A DNA stretch of 64,000 bases from Acetobacteraceae bacterium (GTDB lineage Bacteria > Pseudomonadota > Alphaproteobacteria > Acetobacterales > Acetobacteraceae), in the NCBI GenBank assembly GCA_027487675.1, contig JAIYDD010000275.1, positions 1 through 64,000 of the forward strand, read 5' to 3'. Both the position numbers and the translations under genes were made by a program. The notes beneath the pieces were generated by a model that saw only the letters and a list, made by a program, of their open reading frames with translations, was not told where the DNA came from and ran no database searches. This document shows, piece by piece, positions 48,306 through 59,266 of the stretch (position 1 is its first letter; each line of letters begins with the position of its first letter).

Positions 48306-48980
48306 ATGCCGCAGGCGCTGATCGTCGGCGCGGGGGAGGGGTTTTCCGCCTCCTTCGCCCGGAAGCTGGCCGGGCAGGGCCATGCCGTGGCGCTCGCCGC
48401 CCGCGACGTGGCCAAGCTCGAACCGCTGCAGGCCGAGACCGGCGCCACGCTGCACGCCTGCGACGCCGCCGACCCGGCGCAGGTCGCGGCGCTGTTCGCG
48501 ACGCCGCAGGCGCGCGACGCCGGGATCGTGCTCTACAACCCCTCCTACCGCGTGCGCGGGCCGATCACCGAGCTCGAGCCGGAGCAGGTGCGCCGGGTGC
48601 TGGAGGTCTGCGCCTTCGGCGCCTTCCTCGTCGCGCAGCAGGCGGCGCGCTGCATGCTGCCGCGCGGGCGCGGCACCATCCTGCTCACCGGCGCCTCGGC
48701 CGGGGTGAAGGGGTTTCCGGGTTCCGCCCCCTTCGCCATGGGCAAGTTCGCGCTGCGGGGGCTGGGCGAATCGCTGGCGCGGGAGCTGCACCCGCAGGGC
48801 ATCCATGTGGTGCACATCGTCGTCGATGGCGGCATCCGCAGCGCCAGGCGGCCGGAGACCGGGCAGGACACGCTGCTCGACCCGGATGCGATCGCGGAGG
48901 CCGCCTGGGCCGCGGTGCAGCAGCCGCGCAGCGCCTGGTCGCACGAGATCGCGCTGCGCCCCTGGGTGGAGAAGTTCTGA
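48306..48980 (+). CDS. SDR family oxidoreductase
   Basis: ALIVGAGEGFSASFARKLAGQGHAVALAARDVAKL...GTILLTGASAGVKGFPGSAPFAMGKFALRGLGESLAREL. Confidence 0.88.
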   Translation: MPQALIVGAGEGFSASFARKLAGQGHAVALAARDVAKLEPLQAETGATLHACDAADPAQVAALFATPQARDAGIVLYNPSYRVRGPITELEPEQVRRVLEVCAFGAFLVAQQAARCMLPRGRGTILLTGASAGVKGFPGSAPFAMGKFALRGLGESLARELHPQGIHVVHIVVDGGIRSARRPETGQDTLLDPDAIAEAAWAAVQQPRSAWSHEIALRPWVEKF

Positions 48981-48981
48981 C

Positions 48982-50325
48982 ATGCCGCAGGACGCGCAGG
49001 GCAACGCGCTGACCATCGCGTCGGAGGAGGCGGCGCGCGCCTTCGACCACATGGTGGCGGGCTTCCTGACCTATCGCTTCGACACCGGCCTGCGCCTGAA
49101 GGCCGTCCTCAAGCTGGACGCCGAGGCGCCGCTGCCGCAGGCCATGGCCGGCGCCTTCGCGCTGCTGGCCTATGACCGCGGCATGGTCCCGCGCGCGGAG
49201 GCCGCGCTGGACCGCGCCGCCGCGCTGCCCGCCAACCCGCGCGAGGCCGCCCATGTCGCGGCGCTGCGCCATTGGGCGGCCGGCCACCCCGAACGCGCGC
49301 TGACGGCGTGGGAGGCGATCGTGGCGGAGCATCCGCGCGACCTGCTCGCCTTCCGCCTGCACCATTTCACCGCCTTCTGGATGGGGGCGAAGGGGCGGAT
49401 GCTGGCGCTGGCGCAGCGCGCCATGCCGGGCTGGTCGGACGCGGTGCCGGGCCATGGCTCGATGCTCGCCTGCCTCTGCTTCGCGATGGAGGAATGCGGG
49501 CTCTACACCCCCGCCGAGGAAGCCGGCCGCGCCGCCGTGGCGCTGGACCCGGAGGAATTGTGGGCGGTCCACGGCGTGGCCCATGTGCTGGAGATGCAGG
49601 GCCGCCGCGCCGAGGGCCTGGACTGGATCGCCGCCTGCGAGCCCGGCTTCGGCGAGGGCAACAACCTGATGCACCACATCTGGTGGCACCAGGCGATGTT
49701 CCACCTGGAACGGCGGGAATTCGACGCGGCGCTGGCGCTGTACGACACGCGCTTCCGCAACCCCGGCAGCCGCGTGACCCAGGCGCAGCCCGACCTCTAC
49801 ATCGACGTGCAGAACGCCGCCTCCATCCTGTGGCGGCTGGAACGCCAGGGGGCGCAGGGCGGCGCGCGCTGGCAGGAACTGGCCGACAAGGCGGAGGCGC
49901 GGATCGGCGACACGCTCTCTGCCTTCACCCAGCCGCACTGGATGATGGCGCTGGCCGCCGCCGGGCGGTTCGAGGCGGCGGGGCGGATGCTGGCGGCGCT
50001 GGAGGAGGCCGGCCGCGGCAACACGCCGCACGCCGCGGTGCTGCGCGAGGCGGCGCTGCCGGCCTGCCGGGCCGTGCTGGCCCATGCGCGCGGCCAGCAC
50101 GCGGCGGCGGTGGCGGCGCTGCGCCCGGCGCTCGGCGGGCTGTATCGGCTCGGCGGGTCGCATGCGCAGCTGGACGTGCTGGAACAGCTGTTCCTGGACG
50201 CGGCGATGCGGGCGGGGCAGGTGGCCGATGCGCGGCTGCTGCTGGAACGCGTCGCCGCCCGCCACCCGGTGCCGCCGGCGCGGCGCATCGGCTATGCCGA
50301 GGCCGCGCTGGCCGTGCCGCACTGA
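48982..50325 (+). CDS. TPR repeat protein, TTC38-like
   Basis: Helical repeats; [29 protein letters not shown]-type block, [27 protein letters not shown]. Confidence 0.82.
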   Translation: MPQDAQGNALTIASEEAARAFDHMVAGFLTYRFDTGLRLKAVLKLDAEAPLPQAMAGAFALLAYDRGMVPRAEAALDRAAALPANPREAAHVAALRHWAAGHPERALTAWEAIVAEHPRDLLAFRLHHFTAFWMGAKGRMLALAQRAMPGWSDAVPGHGSMLACLCFAMEECGLYTPAEEAGRAAVALDPEELWAVHGVAHVLEMQGRRAEGLDWIAACEPGFGEGNNLMHHIWWHQAMFHLERREFDAALALYDTRFRNPGSRVTQAQPDLYIDVQNAASILWRLERQGAQGGARWQELADKAEARIGDTLSAFTQPHWMMALAAAGRFEAAGRMLAALEEAGRGNTPHAAVLREAALPACRAVLAHARGQHAAAVAALRPALGGLYRLGGSHAQLDVLEQLFLDAAMRAGQVADARLLLERVAARHPVPPARRIGYAEAALAVPH

Positions 50326-50377
50326 CCGGCCTCCCCGCACGTTGAGGCGGGGGGGCGAGTGGTCTAAACCGGCGCGC

Positions 50378-51253
50378 ATGACCCAACAGCCCGCCACGGT
50401 CGAGATCGGCGCCGCCGCCGGCGCCGTCCGCTTCGCCAATCACCTGCCGATCGCGCTGATCGCCGGGCCCTGCCAGATGGAAAGCCGCGCCCATGCGCTG
50501 GAGATGGCGCAGGCGCTGAAGGAGATCGCTGCCCGGCGCGGCATCGGGCTGGTCTTCAAGACAAGCTACGACAAGGCCAACCGCACCTCCGGCAAGGCCG
50601 CGCGCGGCATCGGCATGGCGGGCGCGCTGCCGGTCTTCGCCGAGATCCGCGAAAGCCTCGGCCTGCCCGTGCTGACCGACGTGCACGAGGCGGCGCAATG
50701 CGCCCCCGTCGCCGAGGCGGTGGACGTGCTGCAGATCCCGGCCTTCCTCTGCCGCCAGACCGACCTGCTGCTGGCCGCCGCCGCGACGGGCCGGGCGGTG
50801 AACGTCAAGAAGGGCCAGTTCCTGGCGCCGTGGGACATGAAGAACGTCGCCGCCAAGATCACCGAGGCCGGCAACCCCCGCGTGCTGCTGACCGAGCGCG
50901 GGGCATCCTTCGGCTACAACACGCTGGTGTCCGACATGCGCGCCCTGCCGATCATGGCGCGGGAGACCGGGCTGCCGGTGGTGTTCGACGCGACGCATTC
51001 CGTGCAGCAGCCGGGCGGGCAGGGCGCGTCCTCCGGCGGGCAGCGCGAATTCGTGGAGACGCTGGCGCGCGCGGCGGTGGCGGTCGGCGTGGCCGGCCTG
51101 TTCATCGAGACGCACCAGGACCCCGACCGCGCGCCGTCGGACGGGCCGAACATGGTCCCGCTGGCGAGGTTCGAGGCGCTGGTCGCGCGGCTGCAGGCGA
51201 TCGACGCGCTGGTGAAGGGTTTTGCCGCCGATGACGGCGGCGCCGCGGGCTGA
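50378..51253 (+). CDS. kdsA: 3-deoxy-8-phosphooctulonate synthase
   Basis: [25 protein letters not shown]...[22 protein letters not shown]...LTDVHE...[16 protein letters not shown]...[14 protein letters not shown]. Confidence 0.98.
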   Translation: MTQQPATVEIGAAAGAVRFANHLPIALIAGPCQMESRAHALEMAQALKEIAARRGIGLVFKTSYDKANRTSGKAARGIGMAGALPVFAEIRESLGLPVLTDVHEAAQCAPVAEAVDVLQIPAFLCRQTDLLLAAAATGRAVNVKKGQFLAPWDMKNVAAKITEAGNPRVLLTERGASFGYNTLVSDMRALPIMARETGLPVVFDATHSVQQPGGQGASSGGQREFVETLARAAVAVGVAGLFIETHQDPDRAPSDGPNMVPLARFEALVARLQAIDALVKGFAADDGGAAG

Positions 51254-51274
51254 GGCGTCGGGACGGCGACACCA

Positions 51275-52015
51275 ATGAACCCGATCGTCCTGATTCCGGC
51301 GCGCATGGCCGCGACGCGGCTGCCCGACAAGCCGCTGGCCGACATCCACGGCAAGCCGATGATCGTGCATGTCTGGGAACGCGCGATGGAGGCCGCGATC
51401 GGCGCGGTCGTCGTCGCCACCGACAGCCCCGCCATCGCGGATGCCGTGCGCGCCGCCGGCGGGCGCGTGCAGATGACGCGCGCCGACCACCCTTCCGGCA
51501 GCGACCGCATCCATGAGGCGATCGCGGCACTCGACCCCGAAGGCCGGCACGATGCGGTGGTCAACGTCCAGGGCGACCTGCCGACCATCGATCCCGCCTG
51601 CATCCGCGCCTCCCTCTCGCCGCTGATGGACCCCGCGGTGGACATCGCCACCCTGGTCGCGGAGATCGACCGGGAGGAGGAGCGCACCGCGCCGTCGGTC
51701 GTGAAGATGGTGGGCAGCGAACTGGCGCCGGGGCGCTTCCGCTGCCTGTATTTCACCCGCGCCACCGCGCCCTGGGGCGAGGGCAGGCTGTGGCACCATA
51801 TCGGGCTCTACGCCTGGCGGCGCGCGGCGCTGGCGCGCTTCGTCGCGCTGCCGCCGTCCGGGCTCGAGAGGCGCGAGAAGCTGGAACAGCTGCGCGCGCT
51901 GGAAGCGGGGATGCGCATCGACGCGGTGGCGGTGCCGACCGTGCCGCTCGGCGTGGACACGCCGGCCGATCTGGAACGCGCGCGCCGGATGCTGGCGCCG
52001 GGAGCGAGGGCATGA
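51275..52015 (+). CDS. kdsB: 3-deoxy-manno-octulosonate cytidylyltransferase
   Basis: [37 protein letters not shown]...[18 protein letters not shown]...[13 protein letters not shown]. Confidence 0.97.
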   Translation: MNPIVLIPARMAATRLPDKPLADIHGKPMIVHVWERAMEAAIGAVVVATDSPAIADAVRAAGGRVQMTRADHPSGSDRIHEAIAALDPEGRHDAVVNVQGDLPTIDPACIRASLSPLMDPAVDIATLVAEIDREEERTAPSVVKMVGSELAPGRFRCLYFTRATAPWGEGRLWHHIGLYAWRRAALARFVALPPSGLERREKLEQLRALEAGMRIDAVAVPTVPLGVDTPADLERARRMLAPGARA

Positions 52016-52989
52016 GCGAGGCAATGCGGCGTGCGACGCTGGTGCGCACCCTGGCGCTCGAAGTGGAAGGCCTGCAGGCGCTGCAGGCGGCGCTCGAAGG
52101 CGAGCTCGGGACCCAGGTGCTGCGCGCGGTGGAGGTGGTGCTGGCGCGCCATGGCCGCGTCGCCGTCACGGGCATGGGCAAGTCGGGGCATGTGGCGCGC
52201 AAGATCGCGGCGACCATGGCTTCCACCGGCACGCCCGCGCAGTTCGTCCATCCCGCGGAAGCCAGCCATGGCGACCTCGGCATGATCGCGCGCGACGACG
52301 TGGTCTTCGCGCTGTCCTGGTCGGGCGAGGCGCCGGAGCTGGCCGACATCATCGCCTATACGCGGCGCTTCGCGGTGCCGCTGGTGGCCTTCACCTCCCG
52401 CGCCGACAGCGCGCTGGGCCTGGCGGCCGATGTCTGCCTGACCATGCCGCGCATGGCGGAAGCCTGCCCGAACGGCCTGGCGCCCACCACCAGCACGACG
52501 ATGACGCTCGCGCTGGGCGATGCGCTGGCCATGGCGCTGCTGGAGGCGCGCGGCTTCTCGCCGCAGGATTTCCGGGACTTCCACCCGGGCGGCAAGCTCG
52601 GCGCGCGCCTGAAGCGCGCCCGGGACCTGATGCACGGGCCGGAGGACCTGCCGCTGGTCACGCAGCAGGCCACGCTGACCGAGGCGATCGTGGAGATGAC
52701 GTCGCGCCGCTTCGGGGTGACCGGCGTGGTGGACGGGGAAGGCCGCCTGGTCGGCGTGCTGACCGATGGCGACCTGCGCCGCGCCTTCCAGACTGGCCGT
52801 TCGCTGGATGGCGAGGTGGCGGAGGCGATGACGCCGCGGCCGCGCACCGCCGCGCCCGATGCGCTGGCGGCCGACCTTCTCGGCATGATGAACGAGAAGC
52901 GAATCACCAGCCTGTTCGTCGTCGCCGGCGGCATGCGGCCGGTCGGCATCCTGCACATCCACGACCTGCTGCGCGCCGGGGTGGTGTAG
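52012..52989 (+). CDS. kdsD: Arabinose-5-phosphate isomerase (KdsD/KpsF, SIS plus CBS domains)
   Basis: [43 protein letters not shown]...[48 protein letters not shown] overlap with kdsB. Confidence 0.96.
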   Translation: MSEAMRRATLVRTLALEVEGLQALQAALEGELGTQVLRAVEVVLARHGRVAVTGMGKSGHVARKIAATMASTGTPAQFVHPAEASHGDLGMIARDDVVFALSWSGEAPELADIIAYTRRFAVPLVAFTSRADSALGLAADVCLTMPRMAEACPNGLAPTTSTTMTLALGDALAMALLEARGFSPQDFRDFHPGGKLGARLKRARDLMHGPEDLPLVTQQATLTEAIVEMTSRRFGVTGVVDGEGRLVGVLTDGDLRRAFQTGRSLDGEVAEAMTPRPRTAAPDALAADLLGMMNEKRITSLFVVAGGMRPVGILHIHDLLRAGVV

Positions 52990-53086
52990 CGCAGCCGGCG
53001 TCGATCACGCGCGCGAACAGCCTTCCGCGCCATGGCGGGGGCCCCGCCGGGCACGCATCACGGAACGCGGCCCGGCCGGCCTGCCT

Positions 53087-54826
53087 TCACCATATGCCGA
53101 GGCTCGCCAGGCCCCAGATCGTCAGCACGGCCGCGCAGGTGTAGCTGGCGAGCACCACGCTGCCGACGCGCAGGAAGTCGATGATGCGGTAGTTGCCCGG
53201 CCCCATCACCATCAGATGGGTCTGGTAGCCATAGGGCATCAGGAAGGAAGCGGAGGCACCGAAGGCCACGGTCAGTACCACGGCTTCCGGCGCGAGGTTG
53301 CCGAGCTGCGCGAGCTGGATGCCGATGGGCAGCGCGGCGACGCCGGCGGCGACATTGGACAGCAGCTCCGTCAGCACCCAGGTCACGAAGAAGATCGCCA
53401 GGATCAGCAGCAGCGGCCCCGCCTCTCCGAGCAGGCTCGCGACGCCGCCCGCGATCGTAACGTCGAGCCCGACCTTGGTCATCGCGTTGCCCAGCGCGAT
53501 CGAGCCCCAGAGCAGCATGCCGAGCTCGAAGGGGAAGATGCGCCGCAGCTCGCGCGGGGTCAGCATGCCGAACATCAGCGGCACGAAGACCAGCATCGCC
53601 GCGGCGAGAACGAAGGGCACGATCTCCGCCGTCACCAGCACGAAGAAGCTGCCGAACAGCGCGGTGACGATGGCGGCGTCGCGGCGCGACAGCATGGCGC
53701 CGCTGCTCTCGTCGGTCTCGACGATGTGGAAGTTGGACCGCACATCCTCCTTCGCGAGGAAGTCGGAGCCGGCGGAGATCACCAGCAGGTCGCCCGGCCG
53801 CAGCTCGATCTCGCCGAGCTTGCCGGACAGCTTCTGGGTGCCGCGGCGGATGCCGAGCACGGAGGCGTCGAAGGCGGCGCGGAAGCCCACCTCCTTCAAC
53901 GTGGAGCCCACCAGCCCGGAATTGGACGACACCACGGCGTGGTAGACGCCGAGGCTGGAATGCGATTTCGGCTCGCGCACCACCTGCAGGCCGGCGATGG
54001 CGCGCAGCTCGTCGATGTAGCGCACGTCGCCGGCGAGGATCAGCACGTCGCCATCCTGCAGCAGCTCGGTCGGGTGGACAGGGGCGAGGGTGGCGGTGCC
54101 GCGCACGATCTCGGCGACGTAGAAATGCGCCAGGTTGCGCAGCTGGTTCTCGATCAGCGACTTGCCGATCAGCTGGCTGCCGGGCGGGACGCGCGCCTCG
54201 ATGTGGAAGAGCTCGGCGGTGCGGACCTCGGCGGTGCCGCGCCTGCCGCTCAGCAGCAGGGGGGCGAAGAACAGCAGCACGCCGAGCACCGCGGCGAAGG
54301 CGGCGATGCCGGGCAGCACGAAGTCCAGCACGCCGACGCCGATGCCGCGGTTCGCCGCCTGGCCCACCACGATGACGCTGGCCGAGGTGCCGAAGCTGGT
54401 CAGCATGCCCCCGGCCAGCGCGATGTAGGACAGCGGCATGAGCAGCTGGTGCGGCGGCACGGTCGGGTGGCGCGCCGCCGGGCCCATGAAGGCGCCGACG
54501 ACCGCGGTGTTGGGCAGCGCGGCGGAGACGAGGCCGGCGGTGCCGAGGAAGCGGCGCGCCGCGGCGAAGACGGTGCTGTCGCGCCGGCTGACCAGCAGCT
54601 TTCGCAGCCAGTGCAGCCGGCCGAGCAGGGTGGAGAAGATCACCAGGCAGATCACCGCGACGGAAGCGGGATCGACCAGCAGCTGCAGCAATTCGCGCGA
54701 GGTCATGGTGCCGAGCAGCAGCAGCCCCGCCATGAAGGCGGCGAAGGCGTGCGCCATCCTGACGCGGCCGCTGGTGAGCGCCACCAGCAGGACCGCGATC
54801 AGGGCATACTCGGCATAGGGGCTCAT
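53087..54826 (-). CDS. SLC13 family permease with two RCK_C/TrkA-C-like domains, probable sulfate transporter
   Basis: N- and C-terminal TM blocks around FHIEARVPPGSQLIGKSLIENQLR... and ...ELRPGDLLVISAGSDFL; next to cysNC/cysD. Confidence 0.88.
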   Translation of the reverse strand: MSPYAEYALIAVLLVALTSGRVRMAHAFAAFMAGLLLLGTMTSRELLQLLVDPASVAVICLVIFSTLLGRLHWLRKLLVSRRDSTVFAAARRFLGTAGLVSAALPNTAVVGAFMGPAARHPTVPPHQLLMPLSYIALAGGMLTSFGTSASVIVVGQAANRGIGVGVLDFVLPGIAAFAAVLGVLLFFAPLLLSGRRGTAEVRTAELFHIEARVPPGSQLIGKSLIENQLRNLAHFYVAEIVRGTATLAPVHPTELLQDGDVLILAGDVRYIDELRAIAGLQVVREPKSHSSLGVYHAVVSSNSGLVGSTLKEVGFRAAFDASVLGIRRGTQKLSGKLGEIELRPGDLLVISAGSDFLAKEDVRSNFHIVETDESSGAMLSRRDAAIVTALFGSFFVLVTAEIVPFVLAAAMLVFVPLMFGMLTPRELRRIFPFELGMLLWGSIALGNAMTKVGLDVTIAGGVASLLGEAGPLLLILAIFFVTWVLTELLSNVAAGVAALPIGIQLAQLGNLAPEAVVLTVAFGASASFLMPYGYQTHLMVMGPGNYRIIDFLRVGSVVLASYTCAAVLTIWGLASLGIW

Positions 54827-54851
54827 GCCTGCCGGCCCGCCGCCGCGCCGT

Positions 54852-56708
54852 TCAGCTGGCGATCAGCCGCCGGACGTGGTCGAGCACCTCGACCGCCGCC
54901 TGTTCGGGCGTGCGGCCGACGGTGTGCAGGTGGACTTCCGCCTGCTCCGGCGGTTCGTAGGGCGAGGAGACGCCGGTGAAATTCTGGATCGCCCCGCGCA
55001 GCGCCTTGGCGTAGAGGCCCTTCGGGTCGCGGCGGATGCATTCCTCGACCGGGGTGTCCACGAAGACCTCGATGAACTCGCCGTCTGCCATCATCTCGCG
55101 CACCATGCGGCGTTCCGCGCGGAAGGGCGAGATGAAGGAGCAGAGCACGATCACGCCGGCATCGACGAACAGCTTCGCCACCTCGCCCACGCGGCGGATG
55201 TTCTCCACGCGGTCCTGGTCGGTGAAGCCCAGGTCGCGGTTGAGCCCGAAGCGCAGGTTGTCGCCGTCCAGCGTGTAGGTGTGCCGCCCTTCGCGGTAGA
55301 GCGCCTGCTCGACCAGCTTGGCCACCGTGGACTTGCCCGAGCCCGACAGGCCGGTGAACCACAGCACCAGTGGCTTCTGGTGATCGAGCGCCGCGCGCGC
55401 CCGCTTGTCCACCAGGAATTCCTCCTGGTGGATGTTGGTGGCGCGGCGCAGCCCGAAGCTGATCATGCCCGCGCCGGCGGTGCGGTTCGACAGCCGGTCC
55501 ACCAGCACGAAGGCGCCGGTCTGGCGGTTCTCGGTGTAGGCGTCGAAGGGCACGCGCATCGCGGTGGAGAAGTTGCAGAAGCCGATCTCGTTCAGGTCGA
55601 GCTTCTTGGCCGCCGCGTGTTCCAGCGTGTTGACATCGACGCGGTGCTTGATGGCGGTGACCGAGGCGGTGGTCCACAGGTTGCCGACGCGCATCAGGTA
55701 CTGGCGGCCGGGCAGCATCGCTTCCTCGTCCATCCAGAGCAGGTGCGCGGCGAACTGGTCGGCGAGTTCCGGCCGGTCCGCCAGCGGCGCCAGCACGTCG
55801 CCGCGCGCCACGTCCACCTCGTCCGCCAGGCAGATCGTCACGGCATCGCCCGCCGAGCAGACATCGACGTCGCCGTCGGGGCCGAGGATGCGCGCGATGT
55901 GGCTGGTGCGCCCCGAGGCGGCGACCACCACCGCGTCCCCCACCGCCGCGCGGCCCGAGGCGACGCTGCCGGAGAAGCCGCGGAAATCGAGGTTCGGCCG
56001 GTTCACCCACTGCACCGGGAAGCGGAAGGACTTGTCTTCCACCCCGTGCTCCACGTCCACCGCTTCCAGGTGGCCGAGCAGCGTCGGGCCGCGGTACCAG
56101 GGCGTGTTGCCCGAGCGCTGCGTGACGTTGTCGCCGAAGCGCGCGGAAACCGGGATCGGCACCATCGTCTGGAAGCCGAGGCCCGAGGCGAAGGTCGCCC
56201 AGTCGCCCACGATGCGGTCGAAGGTCGCCTCGTCGAAGCCGACCAGATCGATCTTGTTCACCGCCAGAACCACGTGGCGGATGCCGAGCAGCGAGCAGAT
56301 GTAGGTGTGCCGCCTGGTCTGCGTCAGCACGCCCTTGCGGGCGTCGGCCAGGATGATCGCGAGATCCGAATTGGACGCGCCGGTCGCCATGTTGCGCGTG
56401 TACTGCTCGTGCCCCGGCGTGTCGGCGACGATGAAGCTGCGCTTCGGCGTGCCGAAGAAGCGGTAGGCGACGTCGATGGTGATGCCCTGCTGCCGCTCCG
56501 CCTCCAGGCCATCCACCAGCAGCGCGAGATCCACTTCCTCGCCCACCGTGCCGTGCTTGCGGCTGTCCTTCTCGATGGTCGCCAGCGTGTCTTCCATGAT
56601 CAGCTTGCTGTCGTAGAGCAGCCGGCCGATCAGGGTGGACTTGCCGTCATCCACCGACCCGCAGGTGAGGAAGCGGAGCAGCCCGCGCGCGGTGTCCATG
56701 CCGTGCAT
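54852..56708 (-). CDS. cysNC: Bifunctional sulfate adenylyltransferase subunit 1/adenylylsulfate kinase
   Basis: [28 protein letters not shown]...[20 protein letters not shown]-terminal kinase [23 protein letters not shown]...[16 protein letters not shown]. Confidence 0.97.
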   Translation of the reverse strand: MHGMDTARGLLRFLTCGSVDDGKSTLIGRLLYDSKLIMEDTLATIEKDSRKHGTVGEEVDLALLVDGLEAERQQGITIDVAYRFFGTPKRSFIVADTPGHEQYTRNMATGASNSDLAIILADARKGVLTQTRRHTYICSLLGIRHVVLAVNKIDLVGFDEATFDRIVGDWATFASGLGFQTMVPIPVSARFGDNVTQRSGNTPWYRGPTLLGHLEAVDVEHGVEDKSFRFPVQWVNRPNLDFRGFSGSVASGRAAVGDAVVVAASGRTSHIARILGPDGDVDVCSAGDAVTICLADEVDVARGDVLAPLADRPELADQFAAHLLWMDEEAMLPGRQYLMRVGNLWTTASVTAIKHRVDVNTLEHAAAKKLDLNEIGFCNFSTAMRVPFDAYTENRQTGAFVLVDRLSNRTAGAGMISFGLRRATNIHQEEFLVDKRARAALDHQKPLVLWFTGLSGSGKSTVAKLVEQALYREGRHTYTLDGDNLRFGLNRDLGFTDQDRVENIRRVGEVAKLFVDAGVIVLCSFISPFRAERRMVREMMADGEFIEVFVDTPVEECIRRDPKGLYAKALRGAIQNFTGVSSPYEPPEQAEVHLHTVGRTPEQAAVEVLDHVRRLIAS

Positions 56709-57655
56709 CAGAAGTAACCCTCGCGCTTCTTCCGCTCCATCGAGGCTTCCTGGTCCTTGTCGATCAGGCGCCCCGCGCGTTCGCTGACGCGGCTTTCGCG
56801 CAGCTCGTCCAGCATCTGCCCGAGCGTCTCGGCGCGGCTTTCATGCGCCGCCGTCAGCGGCCAGTCGCCCATGGTGCGAAAGCGCACCCACATGCGCTCC
56901 ACCTGCTCGCCGTCGCGCAGCTTCATGCGGTCGTCGTCGCGCATGATCAGGATGCCGTCGCGCTTCACGATCGGGCGTTCGGCGGCGAAGTACAGCGGCA
57001 CGACGGGGATGTTCTCGGCGGCGATGTATTCCCAGACGTCGAACTCGGTCCAGTTGGACAGCGGGAAGACGCGCATGCCCTCGCCCTGGTTGATGCGGGT
57101 GTTGTAGAGGCCCCAGAGCTCCGGCCGCTGGTTGCGCGGTTCCCAGGTGTGGCCGGCGGTGCGGTGGCTGAACACGCGCTCCTTGGCGCGCGCCTTCTCC
57201 TCGTCGCGCCGCGCGCCGCCGATCGCCGCGTCGAAGCCATGGATGTCGAGGCCCTGCTTCAGCGCCTCCGTCCCCATGACCGACATGTGGACCTGGCTGC
57301 CGTGGTCGAGCGGGTTGATGCCGCGCGCCAGGCCGTCGGGGTTGGAATGCACGATCAGCCGCAGGCCGAGTTCCGCCACGCGGCGGTCGCGGAATTCCAG
57401 CATGTCGCGGAAGTCCCAGCCGGTGGCGATGTGCATCAGCGGGAAGGGCGGCTTGCCCGGCGCGAAGGCCTTCATCGCCAGGTGCAGGACGACCGAGCTG
57501 TCCTTGCCGATGGAATAGAGCAGCACGGGGTTGCGGAAGCCCGCCGCCGTCTCGCGCAGGATGCCGATGGCCTCGGCCTCCAGCCGGCGCAGCTGCGGGG
57601 TCAGGCGGCCGGCGGAGGCACCCACCCCGGGCCCCGCGCGCGTAGTGGATTGCAT
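56708..57655 (-). CDS. cysD: Sulfate adenylyltransferase subunit 2
   Basis: [49 protein letters not shown]...[15 protein letters not shown]-type C-term; start trimmed to 57655. Confidence 0.97.
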   Translation of the reverse strand: MQSTTRAGPGVGASAGRLTPQLRRLEAEAIGILRETAAGFRNPVLLYSIGKDSSVVLHLAMKAFAPGKPPFPLMHIATGWDFRDMLEFRDRRVAELGLRLIVHSNPDGLARGINPLDHGSQVHMSVMGTEALKQGLDIHGFDAAIGGARRDEEKARAKERVFSHRTAGHTWEPRNQRPELWGLYNTRINQGEGMRVFPLSNWTEFDVWEYIAAENIPVVPLYFAAERPIVKRDGILIMRDDDRMKLRDGEQVERMWVRFRTMGDWPLTAAHESRAETLGQMLDELRESRVSERAGRLIDKDQEASMERKKREGYF

Positions 57656-57877
57656 CGCCACGCTCGATCGCATCCCTGGGATCGCCCTTCCAAAACTGCT
57701 GGCCGGCGGTTGCATACCGCAGCGCAGCATCGCCGGATAGGCACTATACCAGCCATCCGGGCAAACTCTACCGGCGCGAAGGTCGCTGTTGGTCGTGCCG
57801 CTTGGCGCGGCGCGGCGGTGCGCGCGAATGCTCCTTGCCGCCGTCGTCGGCGTCCGCCGGCGCCGCGCCGGATGCGC

Positions 57878-59185
57878 TCAGGGCCGGCCGATGGATGCGT
57901 ATCGGAAGCCCGCCTCCCGCATCGCCGGGGGGTCCCAGACGTTGCGGAGGTCGAGCACGACGTCGCCGCGCATCGCGGCCTTCAGCCGCGCCGGGGCCAG
58001 CGCGCGGAACTCGTTCCATTCGGTCAGCAGCACCAGCGCATCGGCGCCCGCCGCCGCATCCAGCGCGTTCTCGCAGAACTGCACGGCCTGCGGCAGCAGC
58101 GCCTTCGCATGCGCCATGGCCGCCGGGTCGAAGGCGCGCAGCGTGGCGCCGGCCGCCGCCAGCCGCGGCAGGATGTCGAGCGAGGGCGCGTCGCGCATGT
58201 CGTCGGTCTCGGGCTTGAAGGCCAGCCCCAGCACGCCGATCACCTTGCCCGCCGCGTCGCCGCCGAGCGCGTGCAGCACGCGGTCCGCCATCGCCAGCTT
58301 GCGCGCATCGTTCGCCGCGATCGTCGCCTCCACCAGCGTGATCGGCGCCCCGGCGTCGCGCGCGGTGCGCGCCAGCGCCAGCGTGTCCTTCGGGAAGCAG
58401 GACCCGCCATAGCCCGGCCCGGCGTGCAGGAACTTCCGCCCGATCCGGCCATCGAGGCCCATGCCGCGCGCCACGTCGTGCACGTCCGCGCCGACCTTCT
58501 CGCAGAGATCGGCGACCTGGTTGATGAAGGTCACCTTGGCGGCCAGGAAGGCGTTGGCGGCGTACTTGATCAGCTCCGCCGTCTCGATGCTGGTCGCGAC
58601 GATCGGCGTCTCGATCAGGTAGAGCGGGCGGTACAGCCGGCGCAGCACCGTCAGAGCGCGGTCGCTGTCGGTGCCGATCACCACGCGGTCCGGGCGCATG
58701 AAGTCGCCGATCGCGTTCCCCTCGCGCAGGAATTCCGGGTTGGAGGCGACCTGGATCTCGAGGTCCGGGCGGATGCGCGCCACCAGCTCGCGCAGCTGCG
58801 CGCCGGTGCCGACGGGCACGGTGGATTTCGTCACCAGCACGAAGGGCTGGGTGGCGGCGCGGGCCACCTGTTCGGCGGCGGCGAAGACGTAGGTGAGGTC
58901 GGCGTGCCCGTCGCCGCGGCGGGACGGCGTGCCGACGGCCAGGAACACGGCTTCCGCGCCGGCGATGCCCTCGGCGATGTCGGTGGTGAAGCGCAGCCTG
59001 CCTTCGGCGCTGTTGTCCGCGACCAGCCGGTCCAGCCCCGGCTCGTAGATCGGGATCCGGCCTTCGCGCAGCGCGGCGATCTTGGCCGCGTCGGTGTCCA
59101 CCAGCACCACCTCGGTGCCGAATTCGGCGAAGCAGGCGCCGGAAACCAGGCCGACATAGCCGGCGCCGATGACCGCGATCCTCAT
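57878..59185 (-). CDS. UDP-glucose 6-dehydrogenase
   Basis: MRIAVIGAGYVGLVSGACFAEFGTEVVLVDTDAAKI...FLAAKVTFINQVADLCEKVGADVHDVARGMGLDGRIGRKFLHAGPGYGGSCFPKDTLAL. Confidence 0.97.
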   Translation of the reverse strand: MRIAVIGAGYVGLVSGACFAEFGTEVVLVDTDAAKIAALREGRIPIYEPGLDRLVADNSAEGRLRFTTDIAEGIAGAEAVFLAVGTPSRRGDGHADLTYVFAAAEQVARAATQPFVLVTKSTVPVGTGAQLRELVARIRPDLEIQVASNPEFLREGNAIGDFMRPDRVVIGTDSDRALTVLRRLYRPLYLIETPIVATSIETAELIKYAANAFLAAKVTFINQVADLCEKVGADVHDVARGMGLDGRIGRKFLHAGPGYGGSCFPKDTLALARTARDAGAPITLVEATIAANDARKLAMADRVLHALGGDAAGKVIGVLGLAFKPETDDMRDAPSLDILPRLAAAGATLRAFDPAAMAHAKALLPQAVQFCENALDAAAGADALVLLTEWNEFRALAPARLKAAMRGDVVLDLRNVWDPPAMREAGFRYASIGRP

Positions 59186-59266
59186 GGCCTCAGCCTCCTT
59201 CCGGGCGGCAGCGGGGATCGGCCTGCGTCGCCAGGCCGCCCGCGCCCTGCATGGCTGCGGGGCGGG

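Noticed and set aside
43931-48448. 1505-aa minus-strand ORF
   Set aside because: Only its last ~205 aa (LOG protein) are credible; the rest is out of frame over MaoC, M20, YnfA and RlmL-like genes and through repeats.
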